In this document: piece by piece, positions 51,072-61,143 of the stretch
Layout of the letters: each line of letters opens with the position of its first letter
Numbering within the stretch: the first letter of the stretch is position 1
Assembly: GCA_017624895.1 (NCBI GenBank)
Contig: JAGAMB010000005.1
Coordinates: 33,944 to 97,943, forward strand
Reading direction: 5' to 3'
Length of the DNA: 64,000 nt
Origin: Ruminococcus sp.
Lineage (GTDB): Bacteria; Bacillota; Clostridia; Oscillospirales; Ruminococcaceae
Translations under genes and position numbers: made by a program
The notes under the pieces: model-generated
Told to the model about the DNA's origin: nothing
Database searches by the model: none
Seen by the model: the letters and a program-made list of their open reading frames with translations, nothing else

Positions 51072-53383
51072 GAGTAGTTATAACCGTCCTCAGTTACCCA
51101 AGCACCGTTAACGCCTTCTTCGTACCATCTCCACTCGTTATCGCTTATCCACTCGCCATTCTCGCCCGGCTTCTGCTCAGAAGGTGTTTCAGCAGGCGGG
51201 TCAACAGGTGGTTCTTCAGTACCGGGACCGTACTGTGAGGGATCATCGTCTACAACAGGAGGTGCTTCTGTTTCCGGTTCTGGGAATGCACCAATAGTTT
51301 CAAATGCAGGATAGGGATCGCCGCCTGACATACAGATATAGGTGCCCTCTGCAAAGTTAAAGCTGTAGGTACCGATTGTTGCTCTTGCGTTATTGCTGAG
51401 ATTTGTTACAGATACAGTTACATTTACGTTCTCACCGGAGCCGATAACGTCCTGTGAAAGCTGATAGTATTCGGGACAGTAGAAAATACCTGACTCCTGG
51501 ATATCGGGAGTTCCGTCCTCCTTCTGAACCATAAATGCAATTACAAATCGTCCGTTTGCTTCAGCAGGAAGGTCAAATGTGATCGGAACCTTACCGTCAG
51601 GCTTCTTACCATTACTGAAATGAAGTGTGATCTCAGATCCCTTTTCAACCTTTTCGCCGGCTTCGATAGATTGCTTGATTACTGTACCCTCAGGCTCATA
51701 GGAAGCTTCACCCTTTGTCTTTACTTTAAGTCCGAGATAATCAGCATACATTGAAGCTTCGTCAACAGTCTTGCCAACCCAGTCCTCGACCTTTATCTGT
51801 CCTGCGTCCTCGCCAAGACTTACATAAAGGATAATCGTTGAACCCTTATGTGCCTTCTGACCTGCTTCAGGCTCTGTCTTGATAACATTGCCCTTCTTTA
51901 CTTCTGTACTTGAAGAATTTCTTATTTCAGGCTCAAATCCTGCCTGACGAATAATATCATCGGCAAGCTGTGCGTTTTTGTCTTTTACATCGGGAACTTC
52001 CTCAGTTTCCATACCCTTACTGATTACGACCTTGAGGATATCGCCCTTCTTGAACTGGCTTCCCGGTTCGATAGACTGTTCAATGATTACGCCAACCTCG
52101 GCTTCATCGAACTCCTGGCCATCCTCCTGGAACTTAATATTATCACCCCATGTGCTTACGGCATCGTTGAAATCCATACCAACCACATCAGGCATTGTCC
52201 AGTCGTTTGTCTGCTTGGAATCACGAAGCATATCTGTAAAGAGCATTGAAATGATAATAACACCAACGATAATAACCACAACTACAATTGCTGTAAGTAC
52301 AGGGACAACAAGAGAAGAACGTTCCTCCTCCTCATCGTCGTCATCATCATCGTAATCATCATAATAATCGTCAATATTTCCATATGGCTGATTTCTCTGA
52401 GGATATCTTCCGCCGGCTGCGGCTGCAGCTGCATATGCCGGCTGCTGTGACACAGGCGCTTCATCTGCGGGAGGAAGCTCAATGCTGCCTGCATAATACT
52501 GTGTATCAGCGTTATCATCTACGCTCTCCTCACGGTAATAACCGAAGGTAATAGAAGGATTTGACTTGAATTTCTCTATATCGGCAATCATTTCGCCTGT
52601 ATTGCGGTATCTGTTCTCAGGTGCCTTCTCCATAGCTTTGAGAATTATTTCCTCAAGACCGTCGGGAATATCAGGGTTAATAGCTCTGGGACGTTCGGGA
52701 ATATCCTGCATATGCATAACAGCAATTGCTACAGGGTTGTCGCTGTCGAAAGGCTTTCTGCCTGCCAGCATTTCATACATCATAGCGCCGACTGAGTATA
52801 TATCGCTCTTTGCATCTGTAACAGCACCGCTTGCCTGCTCTGGGCTGATGTAGTGAACGCTGCCGATAGCCTGATCGGTAGCAGTCTTACCCTCCTCACG
52901 GGCAAATTTAGCAATACCGAAATCCATCACCTTGATAGTACCATCGCTGAACATCATAATATTCTGCGGCTTGATATCACGGTGAACGATACCCTTATCG
53001 TGAGCATGCTGGAGCGCTCTTAATATCTGGATAACAAAATGAACTGTATCCTTCCATGTAAGAACTCTCTCCTCCTCGATGTATTCCTTCAGAGTGATGC
53101 CGTCAATATACTCCATAACGATATACTGAAGCTTATCAGAGAAGCCCACATCATATATCTTTACGATATTTGGATGTGAAAGAACCGCAATTGCCTTGGA
53201 TTCATTTCGGAAACGACGGAGAAACTCCTCATTTTCCGCATACTCTTTTTTGAGTATCTTAATGGCTACAGGCTTATTGTCGATAACATCAACGCCCTTA
53301 TAAACCTCAGCCATACCGCCGACGCCGATAAGCTCGGTAATTTCATATCTGCCGTCAAGCTTTTTGCCAATGTATTTATCCAT
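51053..53383 (-). CDS. prkC: PASTA-domain serine/threonine protein kinase
   Basis: 776-residue membrane kinase. The cytoplasmic kinase (1-270) has HRDIKPQN and MDFGIAKF; an acidic juxtamembrane stretch rich in Asp precedes the membrane helix (about 357-380). Outside are three PASTA domains (about 390-600) that bind muropeptides or lipid II. A beta-rich domain (about 605-700), a Pro/Glu linker and an aromatic tail (GEWISDNEWRWYEEG and YNYSWQWWW) end the protein; this tail is not usual for PrkC. It lies between the phosphatase and rsgA. Confidence 0.95.
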   Translation of the reverse strand: MDKYIGKKLDGRYEITELIGVGGMAEVYKGVDVIDNKPVAIKILKKEYAENEEFLRRFRNESKAIAVLSHPNIVKIYDVGFSDKLQYIVMEYIDGITLKEYIEEERVLTWKDTVHFVIQILRALQHAHDKGIVHRDIKPQNIMMFSDGTIKVMDFGIAKFAREEGKTATDQAIGSVHYISPEQASGAVTDAKSDIYSVGAMMYEMLAGRKPFDSDNPVAIAVMHMQDIPERPRAINPDIPDGLEEIILKAMEKAPENRYRNTGEMIADIEKFKSNPSITFGYYREESVDDNADTQYYAGSIELPPADEAPVSQQPAYAAAAAAGGRYPQRNQPYGNIDDYYDDYDDDDDDEEEERSSLVVPVLTAIVVVVIIVGVIIISMLFTDMLRDSKQTNDWTMPDVVGMDFNDAVSTWGDNIKFQEDGQEFDEAEVGVIIEQSIEPGSQFKKGDILKVVISKGMETEEVPDVKDKNAQLADDIIRQAGFEPEIRNSSSTEVKKGNVIKTEPEAGQKAHKGSTIILYVSLGEDAGQIKVEDWVGKTVDEASMYADYLGLKVKTKGEASYEPEGTVIKQSIEAGEKVEKGSEITLHFSNGKKPDGKVPITFDLPAEANGRFVIAFMVQKEDGTPDIQESGIFYCPEYYQLSQDVIGSGENVNVTVSVTNLSNNARATIGTYSFNFAEGTYICMSGGDPYPAFETIGAFPEPETEAPPVVDDDPSQYGPGTEEPPVDPPAETPSEQKPGENGEWISDNEWRWYEEGVNGAWVTEDGYNYSWQWWW

Positions 53384-53403
53384 TGCCTTACCCTTCCTTT
53401 TCC

Positions 53404-53428
53404 GATTTGCCTTATTCTATGGCAAATC
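53404..53428. repeat. Inverted repeat between stp and prkC
   Basis: Perfect 8-bp stem GATTTGCC / GGCAAATC with a 9-nt loop in the 84-nt gap. Without a T run it is not a terminator; it could be a processing or regulatory hairpin. Confidence 0.4.
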
Positions 53429-53467
53429 TGATTATATTGAAATATTATTGCAAACTTGTCTGAAGAA

Positions 53468-54193
53468 TCATCCGCTTACTACCGCCACAGTTACATTGTC
53501 GCGGCCGCCCTTATTGAGAGCAAGCTGAATGAGTGAATCTGCTGCTGAGTCAAAATCTGTCTGTGATAATACGTCATATATTTCATCATCGCTGCAGTAG
53601 CCCGATAAACCATCGGAACAAAGCAGCAGACTGATTTTATCTTCATAAGTCAAAATAAATGTATCAGTAAGAACTGTTTTCTCTACGCCCACAGCTCTTG
53701 TAAGCATATGCTTCTGAGGGTGGACAGCCATTTCTTCCTCTGTTATCTTACCCTGCTCATAAAGCAGCGCAGCCACATTATGGTCAGTAGTTATGCAGTA
53801 GAGTCCGTTATCCGCAATAAGATATGCGCGGCTGTCGCCTACATTGGCGATATATGCCGTATCCGACGTTACAAAAGCCGCAACACAGGTTGTACCCATA
53901 CCGAAATTTTTGAAATCCATACGCGCTCTTGTATATATTACGGAATTTGCTGCCGATATTGACGATATAAGCAGCTTTCTTATATCATCCTCGCCGAGAG
54001 TTTCACTATAGCCATCGGCAAAGCGCTGAAAAAATTCATTTATAGCGATGCTGCTTGCTTCTTTGCCTGCACGCTCACCGCCCATACCGTCACACACAAC
54101 GGCAAGTATATTATGCCCGAAATATTCACATCTTACAGCGTCCTGATTTTCTTCGCGCCGCAGACCGATATCCGTGCCGAATCTGAATCTCAT
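53468..54193 (-). CDS. stp: PP2C-type serine/threonine phosphatase
   Basis: Partner phosphatase of PrkC. 241 residues with the PPM motifs REENQDAV, CDGMGGERAG, ANVGDSRAYLI, TDHNV and GRDNVTVAVV, including the metal-binding aspartates. It ends 84 nt before prkC and follows rlmN, the stp-prkC order of most Firmicutes. Confidence 0.95.
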   Translation of the reverse strand: MRFRFGTDIGLRREENQDAVRCEYFGHNILAVVCDGMGGERAGKEASSIAINEFFQRFADGYSETLGEDDIRKLLISSISAANSVIYTRARMDFKNFGMGTTCVAAFVTSDTAYIANVGDSRAYLIADNGLYCITTDHNVAALLYEQGKITEEEMAVHPQKHMLTRAVGVEKTVLTDTFILTYEDKISLLLCSDGLSGYCSDDEIYDVLSQTDFDSAADSLIQLALNKGGRDNVTVAVVSG

Positions 54194-54248
54194 TCATATG
54201 CACCTCCACTTCCGAGGTGACTTCCTAAGCTTTGCAGCTGAAAGTTAC

Positions 54249-55286
54249 CTACTGATTACTGTTTGCGGCATCGCGTCTGAGCTGACCGCAAGCCGCCTCT
54301 ATATCGCTGCCGAGAGTACGTCTGACGGTAGCGTTGATACCGCGCTTTTCAAGCCGTTTTGCAAAATCCGCAACAGCTGTCCTGGCGGTGGTGTATTTTC
54401 TTTCCTTCACCTTATTGACAGGGATAAGGTTTACGTGGCAGTTTATGCCGCGCAGCAGCTCCGCAAGCCTGTCCGCATCCCTTTCAGCGGAATTTATATT
54501 ATCCATAACCGCATACTCAAAGGTAATTCTCCGCCCTGTAGCAGATATATAATGTTTACAGGCTTCAATGAGCTTTTCTATATTATATGTCCTGTTGACG
54601 GGCATTATTTCACTTCTTGCTGAATTATCTGAGCTGTGCAGGGAAATACACAGCGTCAGACCAAGCTTCAGCTCAGCCAGCTCGTAGATCCTCGGCACGA
54701 TTCCGCAGGTTGAAAGGGAAACGTGTCGGAGGCTGAAATTATTTCCGTCCTTGTGGGAAAGAAGTCCCAGAAATTTCAGAACATTATCGTAATTGTCAAG
54801 AGGTTCGCCTATTCCCATAAGAACAAGCCCTGAAATCTTTACGCCCGAATTTTTTTCGGTTTCATAAATCTGCATAAGCATTTCCGATGGAGTGAGATTG
54901 CGGACGAATCCTGCAATTGCCGAGGCGCAGAAGCGGCACCCCATTTTGCAGCCGACCTGTGTGGAAATACAAAGGCTGTAACCGTAGCTGTATTCCATCA
55001 AAACGGTTTCCACAAAATTCCCGTCGCAAAGCCTATATAGATATTTTACCGTATTATCTATACAAGATTCAAGTCTTTTCTGCACAAATAGTCCATTTAT
55101 ACAAAATTTTTCTTTCAAAAGCGCCCTCAATTGGACAGAAATATCAGTCATTTTGTCGAAATCAAAGACTTTTTTTATATGAATCCATTGAAAAATCTGC
55201 TTTGCTCTGAATTTCTTCTCGCCAAGCTCCACAAGGGCTGCTTCAAGCTCTTTTAAATCAAGACTTAAAATATCAATTTTTTCCAA
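54249..55286 (-). CDS. rlmN: 23S rRNA (adenine-2503-C2)-methyltransferase RlmN
   Basis: Radical SAM enzyme that methylates A2503 of 23S rRNA and A37 of some tRNAs. 345 residues with the cluster motif GCKMGCRFCAS, QRLESCIDNTVKYLY-type N-terminal RNA-binding region and the C-terminal GSDIEAACGQL with the catalytic Cys. It starts at a TTG (55286) with AGAAGGTGA 4 nt upstream; no ATG fits. It lies between rsmB and stp. Confidence 0.95.
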   Translation of the reverse strand: MEKIDILSLDLKELEAALVELGEKKFRAKQIFQWIHIKKVFDFDKMTDISVQLRALLKEKFCINGLFVQKRLESCIDNTVKYLYRLCDGNFVETVLMEYSYGYSLCISTQVGCKMGCRFCASAIAGFVRNLTPSEMLMQIYETEKNSGVKISGLVLMGIGEPLDNYDNVLKFLGLLSHKDGNNFSLRHVSLSTCGIVPRIYELAELKLGLTLCISLHSSDNSARSEIMPVNRTYNIEKLIEACKHYISATGRRITFEYAVMDNINSAERDADRLAELLRGINCHVNLIPVNKVKERKYTTARTAVADFAKRLEKRGINATVRRTLGSDIEAACGQLRRDAANSNQ

Positions 55287-55305
55287 TGGTTCACCTTCTT
55301 GTTTT

Positions 55306-56613
55306 TTATTTTACCTTTTTAAGCTTAGCCACAAAAAATCCGTCGCCGTTAAAATCATCAGGGAAAAAGGTCACAGGATTTGTATATTTTCTGCCCCTTA
55401 ACAGCGGCAGCTCCGCAAGCTCAATTTCAGGATGATTTTTCAGAAGCCGTTCAATAACCGCCTCATTTTCGGCTTTTCGCACAGTACAGGTGGAGTATAC
55501 CATCTCTCCGCCAACCGCAAGATAGTTCAAAGCGTTCTGAGCAATATTGTACTGGATTTCCGGCAGCCGTTCAAACTCCGACAGGCTTTTATACTTTATT
55601 TCAGGCTTGTGGGAAATAACTCCAAAGCCTGAACAGGGTACATCGCAAAGAATTTTCGTGCATTTCGGGATATTCTCATCATACACCGTTGCATCGCCGC
55701 TTTTTGCCGATATATTGGCAAATCCAAGACGTTCTGCTCCCTCGCGGATAAGCTTCACACGCTTTTCGTGAAGGTCAAACGCATGGATCTCTCCCCTGCC
55801 GTTCATCATTTCCGCCATAGTGAAGGTCTTGCCGCCGGGCGCCGCGCATATATCAAGCACACAGTCATTTTCCGTCGGTGCAAGAGCCTCGCAGCAAAGC
55901 TGTGAGGAAATATCCTGAACGTGGAAAAATCCCGATTTAAAAGCATTTGTGCCAATAACCGCACCGCTTTCAAGGCGATAGCAAAGCTCATCGTCGGTGA
56001 AAAGCTCCACATCACTGAGGGATTTCACAAGCTCCTCGTGAGTACATTTCAGAGGATTGCGGCGGATAAAAGTGGCTTTTTCATTCTCAACAGAAAATTC
56101 CGCAAACCGTCTTGCTTTCTCCTCACCGTAATCATTGATAAGGCTTTCCGCAAGCTCTCCGGAAATAGAATACATAACTGAATACTGTAATATTTCGTCA
56201 TTTACAGGCTCGGAAAAGATCTTTTTTCCGCCCCTTATAAAGCTTCTCAGAACGGCATTTACCATTCCCGAAGCGCTTGTTTTGCCGAATTGTTTAGCAA
56301 GTCGGACACTCTCGTTAACCGCCGCATTGTCGGGAATACTGTCCATATAGAGAAGCTGATAAACTCCGCACCGCAATATAGTTACAATTATGCTGTCCAT
56401 TTTAGAAAGCGGGCGAGAGCAATATTGTGCTAAAATATAATCAAGAGTTATCCTGCGCTGAATTACGCCATAATAAATCGCTGTGCATAACTTTTTCCCC
56501 TGAGAGTCAAGGTCTGAACGTTCAAGTCCGCTGTTCAGCTGAATATTTGAATAACTGCCGCTTTTCAGCGTTTTGTCAAGCAGTTTTGCCGCTGTATATC
56601 GTGGATCTGCCAT
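55306..56613 (-). CDS. rsmB: 16S rRNA (cytosine-967-C5)-methyltransferase RsmB
   Basis: 435 residues. The N-terminal NusB-like RNA-binding domain (about 1-130) is followed by the SAM-dependent domain with DICAAPGGKTFTMAEMM, CDVPCSGFGVI (catalytic and release Cys) and VYSTCTVRKAENE. The start is one base after the Zn-protease stop (TAATG). Gene order fmt-Zn protease-rsmB-rlmN-stp-prkC is typical of Firmicutes. Confidence 0.95.
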   Translation of the reverse strand: MADPRYTAAKLLDKTLKSGSYSNIQLNSGLERSDLDSQGKKLCTAIYYGVIQRRITLDYILAQYCSRPLSKMDSIIVTILRCGVYQLLYMDSIPDNAAVNESVRLAKQFGKTSASGMVNAVLRSFIRGGKKIFSEPVNDEILQYSVMYSISGELAESLINDYGEEKARRFAEFSVENEKATFIRRNPLKCTHEELVKSLSDVELFTDDELCYRLESGAVIGTNAFKSGFFHVQDISSQLCCEALAPTENDCVLDICAAPGGKTFTMAEMMNGRGEIHAFDLHEKRVKLIREGAERLGFANISAKSGDATVYDENIPKCTKILCDVPCSGFGVISHKPEIKYKSLSEFERLPEIQYNIAQNALNYLAVGGEMVYSTCTVRKAENEAVIERLLKNHPEIELAELPLLRGRKYTNPVTFFPDDFNGDGFFVAKLKKVK

Positions 56614-57299
56614 TATCTATCACTTCTCACTCTCAGTATAAGACGCAGCAGCTGCATTAAGGAGGTCACAAGTGCCGTTACATAGGTCATAGCCGCCGCT
56701 GTAAGAACCTTTCTTGCCTTTGGTATTTCGTTTGCTTCCAGTATATACTGCCCCTCCAAGGTTTTCAGCGCTCTATGGCTTGCATCAAGCTCTGTCGGCA
56801 GCGTCACAAGCTGAAACAGAACTACCGCACCGAACATTGCAATTCCGACATAGATGAGGAAACTCATACTTTCAAATAATGCAACGCCAAGAATGAACAC
56901 AAGATACCAGAGTCTTGAACAGATATTAACAGCAGGAACGATAGCGGAACGGATTACAATTGGCGCATATTTCTCCGCATGCTGACAGGCGTGACCGCAC
57001 TCGTGCGCCGCAACGCCGATTGCCGCAATTGAATCATTGCCATAGACGGAATCAGACAATCTGACAACTCCCTCTGTTGGGGAGAAATGGTCGCTGAGAT
57101 TTCCTCTGATGCGCTCAATTCGTATGTTGTGCAGACCGTTGCTGTCGAGGATCTGCCTTGCCGCCTGTTCCGCAGTAATTCCGCGCGATGAACGCACACC
57201 GCTGTATTTGTTAAATGTGCTTGTAACGCCGATCTGCGCAATAATCGGCAGAATAAGCATTGCAATAAAAAGAAAAACGTCATACATCATAGTTGTCAT
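56613..57299 (-). CDS. Membrane zinc metallopeptidase, YugP-like
   Basis: 228 residues with the active-site HECGHACQHAE and about four membrane helices (near 7-22, 125-145, 150-165 and 195-215). The family (peptidase of the YugP/DUF type) is widespread in Firmicutes; its substrate is unknown. It starts directly after the fmt stop (TAAATG) and ends at rsmB. Confidence 0.88.
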   Translation of the reverse strand: MTTMMYDVFLFIAMLILPIIAQIGVTSTFNKYSGVRSSRGITAEQAARQILDSNGLHNIRIERIRGNLSDHFSPTEGVVRLSDSVYGNDSIAAIGVAAHECGHACQHAEKYAPIVIRSAIVPAVNICSRLWYLVFILGVALFESMSFLIYVGIAMFGAVVLFQLVTLPTELDASHRALKTLEGQYILEANEIPKARKVLTAAAMTYVTALVTSLMQLLRLILRVRSDR

Positions 57300-58223
57300 T
57301 TACCCCAGTTTAATTCCTTTTTCAAGCTTTCTTCCGCGGAGGAAATCAGCGGTTTTCATACGCTTCGCACCCTCCAGCTGAATTTCTGTAAACATAACAA
57401 CGCCATCGCCGCAGCTTACAGCGAATTTATCAGCGTCAACGATAGTACCAGCCTCGCCATGAGCAATATTGTGCGAAATCTCAGATGCAAAAACCTTCAG
57501 ACGCTTACCATTCATCATTGTAAAGCCTGTTACACCTCTTATAGTGTTGTGGATTTCTTCCGCTGATTTTGTGAAATCAAGGCTGCTCATTTCCTTTTTT
57601 ATCATAGGAGAATAGCAGCTCAGGGAGTCGTCCTGCTTTTCAGGTACAAGTTCACCCTTTTCAAGTGCCGCAATTGTATCGGCAAGAACCTCGCCGCCCA
57701 TTACGGCAAGTCTGCTGTAAAGCTCCGAATAAGTCTCATTTTCGCCTATTTCTGTGGATCTCTTTATGAGCATATCTCCTGTATCAAGTCCCTCGCTCAT
57801 CTGCATTGAGGTAACTCCTGTCATTTTCTCGCCGTTGAGCAGAACCCAGTTTATGGGGGCAGCTCCGCGGTATTTCGGCAGAAGTGACGCATGAATATTG
57901 ATACAGCCATACTTTGGCAGCTCCAGAATTTCCTTCGGGAGAATTTGACCATAAGCTGTTACAACTATAAGGTCAGGAGCAATATTGTTCAAAATCTCCA
58001 TTGAGTTTTCTGCATCATCACCCTTTCGCAGGGAAAGCGGCTGATACACAGGTATACTGTATTCCTCCGCCGCAGCCTTAACAGGAGTAGGGATCATCTT
58101 GTAGCCTCTGCCCTTCGGCTTGTCAGGCTGAGTAAAAACAGCCGCTATTTCGTGGTCAGACTCCGCAAGCACCCTCAGACAGGGTACAGCAAAATCAGGA
58201 GTTCCCATAAAAACTATTTTCAA
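57300..58223 (-). CDS. fmt: Methionyl-tRNA formyltransferase
   Basis: Formylates initiator Met-tRNA. 307 residues from a TTG at 58223 that lies 6 nt after GAGGAGGG (start MKIVFMGTPDFAVP); the TTG two codons upstream is too close to the site. Motifs: GTPDFA, VYQPLSLRKGD, INIHASLLPKYRG and GEKMTGVTSMQM. Preceded by def, the usual pair. Confidence 0.95.
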   Translation of the reverse strand: MKIVFMGTPDFAVPCLRVLAESDHEIAAVFTQPDKPKGRGYKMIPTPVKAAAEEYSIPVYQPLSLRKGDDAENSMEILNNIAPDLIVVTAYGQILPKEILELPKYGCINIHASLLPKYRGAAPINWVLLNGEKMTGVTSMQMSEGLDTGDMLIKRSTEIGENETYSELYSRLAVMGGEVLADTIAALEKGELVPEKQDDSLSCYSPMIKKEMSSLDFTKSAEEIHNTIRGVTGFTMMNGKRLKVFASEISHNIAHGEAGTIVDADKFAVSCGDGVVMFTEIQLEGAKRMKTADFLRGRKLEKGIKLG

Positions 58224-58225
58224 GG

Positions 58226-58687
58226 TCAACCCTCCTCAGGTACAAAAAATTCCTCTACAATTTCAGTAAATACATGACCATCAAGGTGGTCGCTTTCGTG
58301 GCTGACGCACTGTGCGCCAAGGCCTGTAAATTCGCGCTCATACCAGTTTCCGTTGCGGTCCTGCGCCTTTAATACAACCTTTGCAGGGCGGGTAACATAT
58401 CCCCAGACATTCGGACATGAAAGGCAGCCCTCCTGTACGCGCTGCTTACCGTCTTTTACCAGTATTTCGGGATTTATAGCCTCAACGCTGCCCTCCTCCA
58501 GATGCATAATGAACAGTCGTCTGCAAATACCCACCTGAGGAGCTGCAAGTCCAAGTCCTTCTGCCTTATCAAGAGTTTCGTGCATATCATCAAGAAGGAT
58601 TGCCAGTTTTTCGTCAAATTTCTCCACAGGTCTGCAAACCTTGTGAAGCGCCTCGTCTTTATCTGTTAAAATTTTTCTGAATGCCAT
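58226..58687 (-). CDS. def: Peptide deformylase
   Basis: Removes the formyl group from new proteins. 153 residues from ATG 58687 (AAGAGGA site); a reading from 58714 overlaps priA. All three motifs are present: GLGLAAPQVG, QEGCLSCP and SHESDHLDG, with the metal ligands Cys and two His. Confidence 0.95.
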   Translation of the reverse strand: MAFRKILTDKDEALHKVCRPVEKFDEKLAILLDDMHETLDKAEGLGLAAPQVGICRRLFIMHLEEGSVEAINPEILVKDGKQRVQEGCLSCPNVWGYVTRPAKVVLKAQDRNGNWYEREFTGLGAQCVSHESDHLDGHVFTEIVEEFFVPEEG

Positions 58688-58700
58688 TTGTTTTTCCTCT

Positions 58701-61139
58701 TTACACACCAACATCGCCGTTTATATCGGCATAGAAGGTAATTTTTTTCATTTCTTTCAGCTTCGCCCCTTTGGTCAGGACAGAGCTGATAAATCCGCGC
58801 ATTTCCGCGGTATTCTTGATTTTCATAATTATACGCCAGCGGAATTTCCCGTTGAGCCTGCCATAAGAAGCTCTGACCGGTCCAAGAACTCTCACGGGAG
58901 TTTTCGGCTGTAATTCGCTGAGAAGCCTGTTCATAAGGCTTATTACTGCATCAGCGCCGCTTTTTACTTCGTTGTCGTCGCCGCCTGCAAAGCAAAAAAT
59001 GCACATATCGCACAGGGGCGGGAATATAAGAGTACGGCGTATTGCGATTTCCTCATTATAAAAGCCGCGGTAATCCTGCGCCGCTGCCAGATTCATAATG
59101 TAATGGTCAGGCATAAATGTCTGCAAGATCGCTCTGCCTCTGCGGCTTCCTCGTCCTCCCCGCCCTACAACCTGAGTTATAAGGGAAAAGGTACGCTCAT
59201 AGCTTCGGAAATCTCCTGCATACAGCGCCTTATCTATGGAAAGCACTCCCACAAGTGTGACGTTCGGGAAATCCAATCCCTTACCTATCATCTGAGTTCC
59301 CACCATTATGTCATACTCGCCGCTTTTAAATTCGGCAAAGCCTTTTTCGTAGGAATATCGGGAAAAAGTCGTATCTGCATCCATTCGGAGTATACGTGCC
59401 GAGGGGAAGAACATTTTCAGCTCCTCCTCCAGACGCTGAGTGCCGAAGCCCATACTTTTCAAGCGTTCTGAACCGCAGACAGGGCAGATCGTCACAGGCT
59501 CCTGCGCAAATCCACAGTAGTGGCACATAAGCTTGCCGTTTTTGCGGTGATATGTCAGGGGTACTGAACAATTCGGGCAATATATGGGCTGATAGCAGTC
59601 CACACAGCTTATAATTGTGTGAAATCCGCGGCGATTAAGCAGAAGTATACTCTGCTCGCCGTTTTTCAGATTTGCATTAACCTCATCAATCAGCTGCTGA
59701 CTAAATTCCGTGGGATTTCCTGAAATTCGCTCAATATTCATATCAACGATTTCAACATCAGGCAGAGATGACGCATTATAGCGTTTTTTCATTTCAAGGA
59801 GCTTGTATACTCCCCGTTCTGCCAGATAATAGCTTTCAACCGACGGTGTAGCCGAGGCTAAAAGCAGCGTTGCTCCGTGATATGCACAGCGCTGTTTTGC
59901 AATATCGTGGGTATGGTATCGCGGTGAGCTGTCGGATTTATACGACCGTTCACCTTCTTCGTCAATTATAATAAGTCCTATATTTTCAGCAGGGGCAAAT
60001 ACAGCACTCCTCGTACCGATTATGATATCCGCATCGCCCCGTTTTATTCTTTTGTATTCGTCAAGTCTTTGTCCCAAGGACAAACCGCTGTGGATAACAG
60101 CTACTCTTTCACCGAAAAGCGCTCTGAAGCGTTTCAGAACCTGCGGTGTAAGACCGATTTCGGGAATAAGAAGCATTGCCTTTCGTCCAAGCCTGACAGT
60201 ATTGTGAATAAGCTTTTCAAAAACCGATGTCTTGCCGCTTCCTGTAACACCGTGGAGCAGAAAAACACCTGCCTTTTTTTCGGTTATGCGGCTGAAAACC
60301 TCATCGTGAACTGCCTGCTGTTCCTCTGAAAGCACCGTAGAATCAGGATCAACGTACTCCTCCGCCCCATCATCAACAGAACGCAGAAGCTCCATATCGT
60401 ATTCCTCAGCTGCTCCGTTAGCCACAAGGCGCTTGAAAACAGATTCCGTAAAGCCGCACATATATGCCGCCTCTTTTACCGAAGCCGTTCCCCATTCACG
60501 GAGAAAATCCGCGGCTCTTTCCTGCTTTGGAGTAAGTCGGAAAGCTGTGGGATCACAGAGAAAATCATAGCTTAGGCGGATCATCCGCACCATTGAATCC
60601 CCTACCGTCTGCTTGAATTTATTTTCGGAGCTTAAAGCCCCTGCTTCAAGCAGCTCGTCGATATAAAGTCTGCCGTTATCTGCAATATAATTTTTCAGCA
60701 GCTCCGTTACGATGCTTTTATCTTCAAGGGAATTTAATACGTCAAGAAGCTCCGCAGCCTCTGCGGAAAGTCCCGATTTATCGGTAAAGCTTTTCACAAG
60801 GCGGAAGCTTTCATCTGCCGTTATACTCATAGCAGGGGGAAGCATTGCCTTTACCCCGTCGTACCATGTACAAAAGGTGCGGTCATGAAGAAACTCCGCA
60901 AGCTTTAATAGTTCCTCATTCAGCACAGGCTCGGTGTCAATCTGAGCCGCAACAGGTTTGAGAGATTTTTCATCACCCTCGGAAAATCCCATTGCAATTC
61001 CGATTCTGCGCCGATTTCCTCTGCCAAAGGGAACAAGAACGCGGCAGCCCCTTTTCAGCTCCATACCATCAGGTATGCGGTAGCTGAAAAGCATATCAAA
61101 GGAATAGGCAGTACCGCTGACAGCGATCTCCGCTATCAA
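58701..61139 (-). CDS. priA: Primosomal replication restart helicase PriA
   Basis: 3'-5' helicase that restarts stalled forks. 812 residues with the DNA-binding N-terminus, Walker A LLHGVTGSGKTSVFE, the DEEGERSYK-type Walker B and a zinc-binding pair (CVDCYQPIYCPNCS, CHYCGFAQEPVTICPVCG). The start is a TTG (61139), 7 nt after GAGGAG formed by the last codons of rpoZ. It precedes def. Confidence 0.95.
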   Translation of the reverse strand: MIAEIAVSGTAYSFDMLFSYRIPDGMELKRGCRVLVPFGRGNRRRIGIAMGFSEGDEKSLKPVAAQIDTEPVLNEELLKLAEFLHDRTFCTWYDGVKAMLPPAMSITADESFRLVKSFTDKSGLSAEAAELLDVLNSLEDKSIVTELLKNYIADNGRLYIDELLEAGALSSENKFKQTVGDSMVRMIRLSYDFLCDPTAFRLTPKQERAADFLREWGTASVKEAAYMCGFTESVFKRLVANGAAEEYDMELLRSVDDGAEEYVDPDSTVLSEEQQAVHDEVFSRITEKKAGVFLLHGVTGSGKTSVFEKLIHNTVRLGRKAMLLIPEIGLTPQVLKRFRALFGERVAVIHSGLSLGQRLDEYKRIKRGDADIIIGTRSAVFAPAENIGLIIIDEEGERSYKSDSSPRYHTHDIAKQRCAYHGATLLLASATPSVESYYLAERGVYKLLEMKKRYNASSLPDVEIVDMNIERISGNPTEFSQQLIDEVNANLKNGEQSILLLNRRGFHTIISCVDCYQPIYCPNCSVPLTYHRKNGKLMCHYCGFAQEPVTICPVCGSERLKSMGFGTQRLEEELKMFFPSARILRMDADTTFSRYSYEKGFAEFKSGEYDIMVGTQMIGKGLDFPNVTLVGVLSIDKALYAGDFRSYERTFSLITQVVGRGGRGSRRGRAILQTFMPDHYIMNLAAAQDYRGFYNEEIAIRRTLIFPPLCDMCIFCFAGGDDNEVKSGADAVISLMNRLLSELQPKTPVRVLGPVRASYGRLNGKFRWRIIMKIKNTAEMRGFISSVLTKGAKLKEMKKITFYADINGDVGV

Positions 61140-61143
61140 TGGC

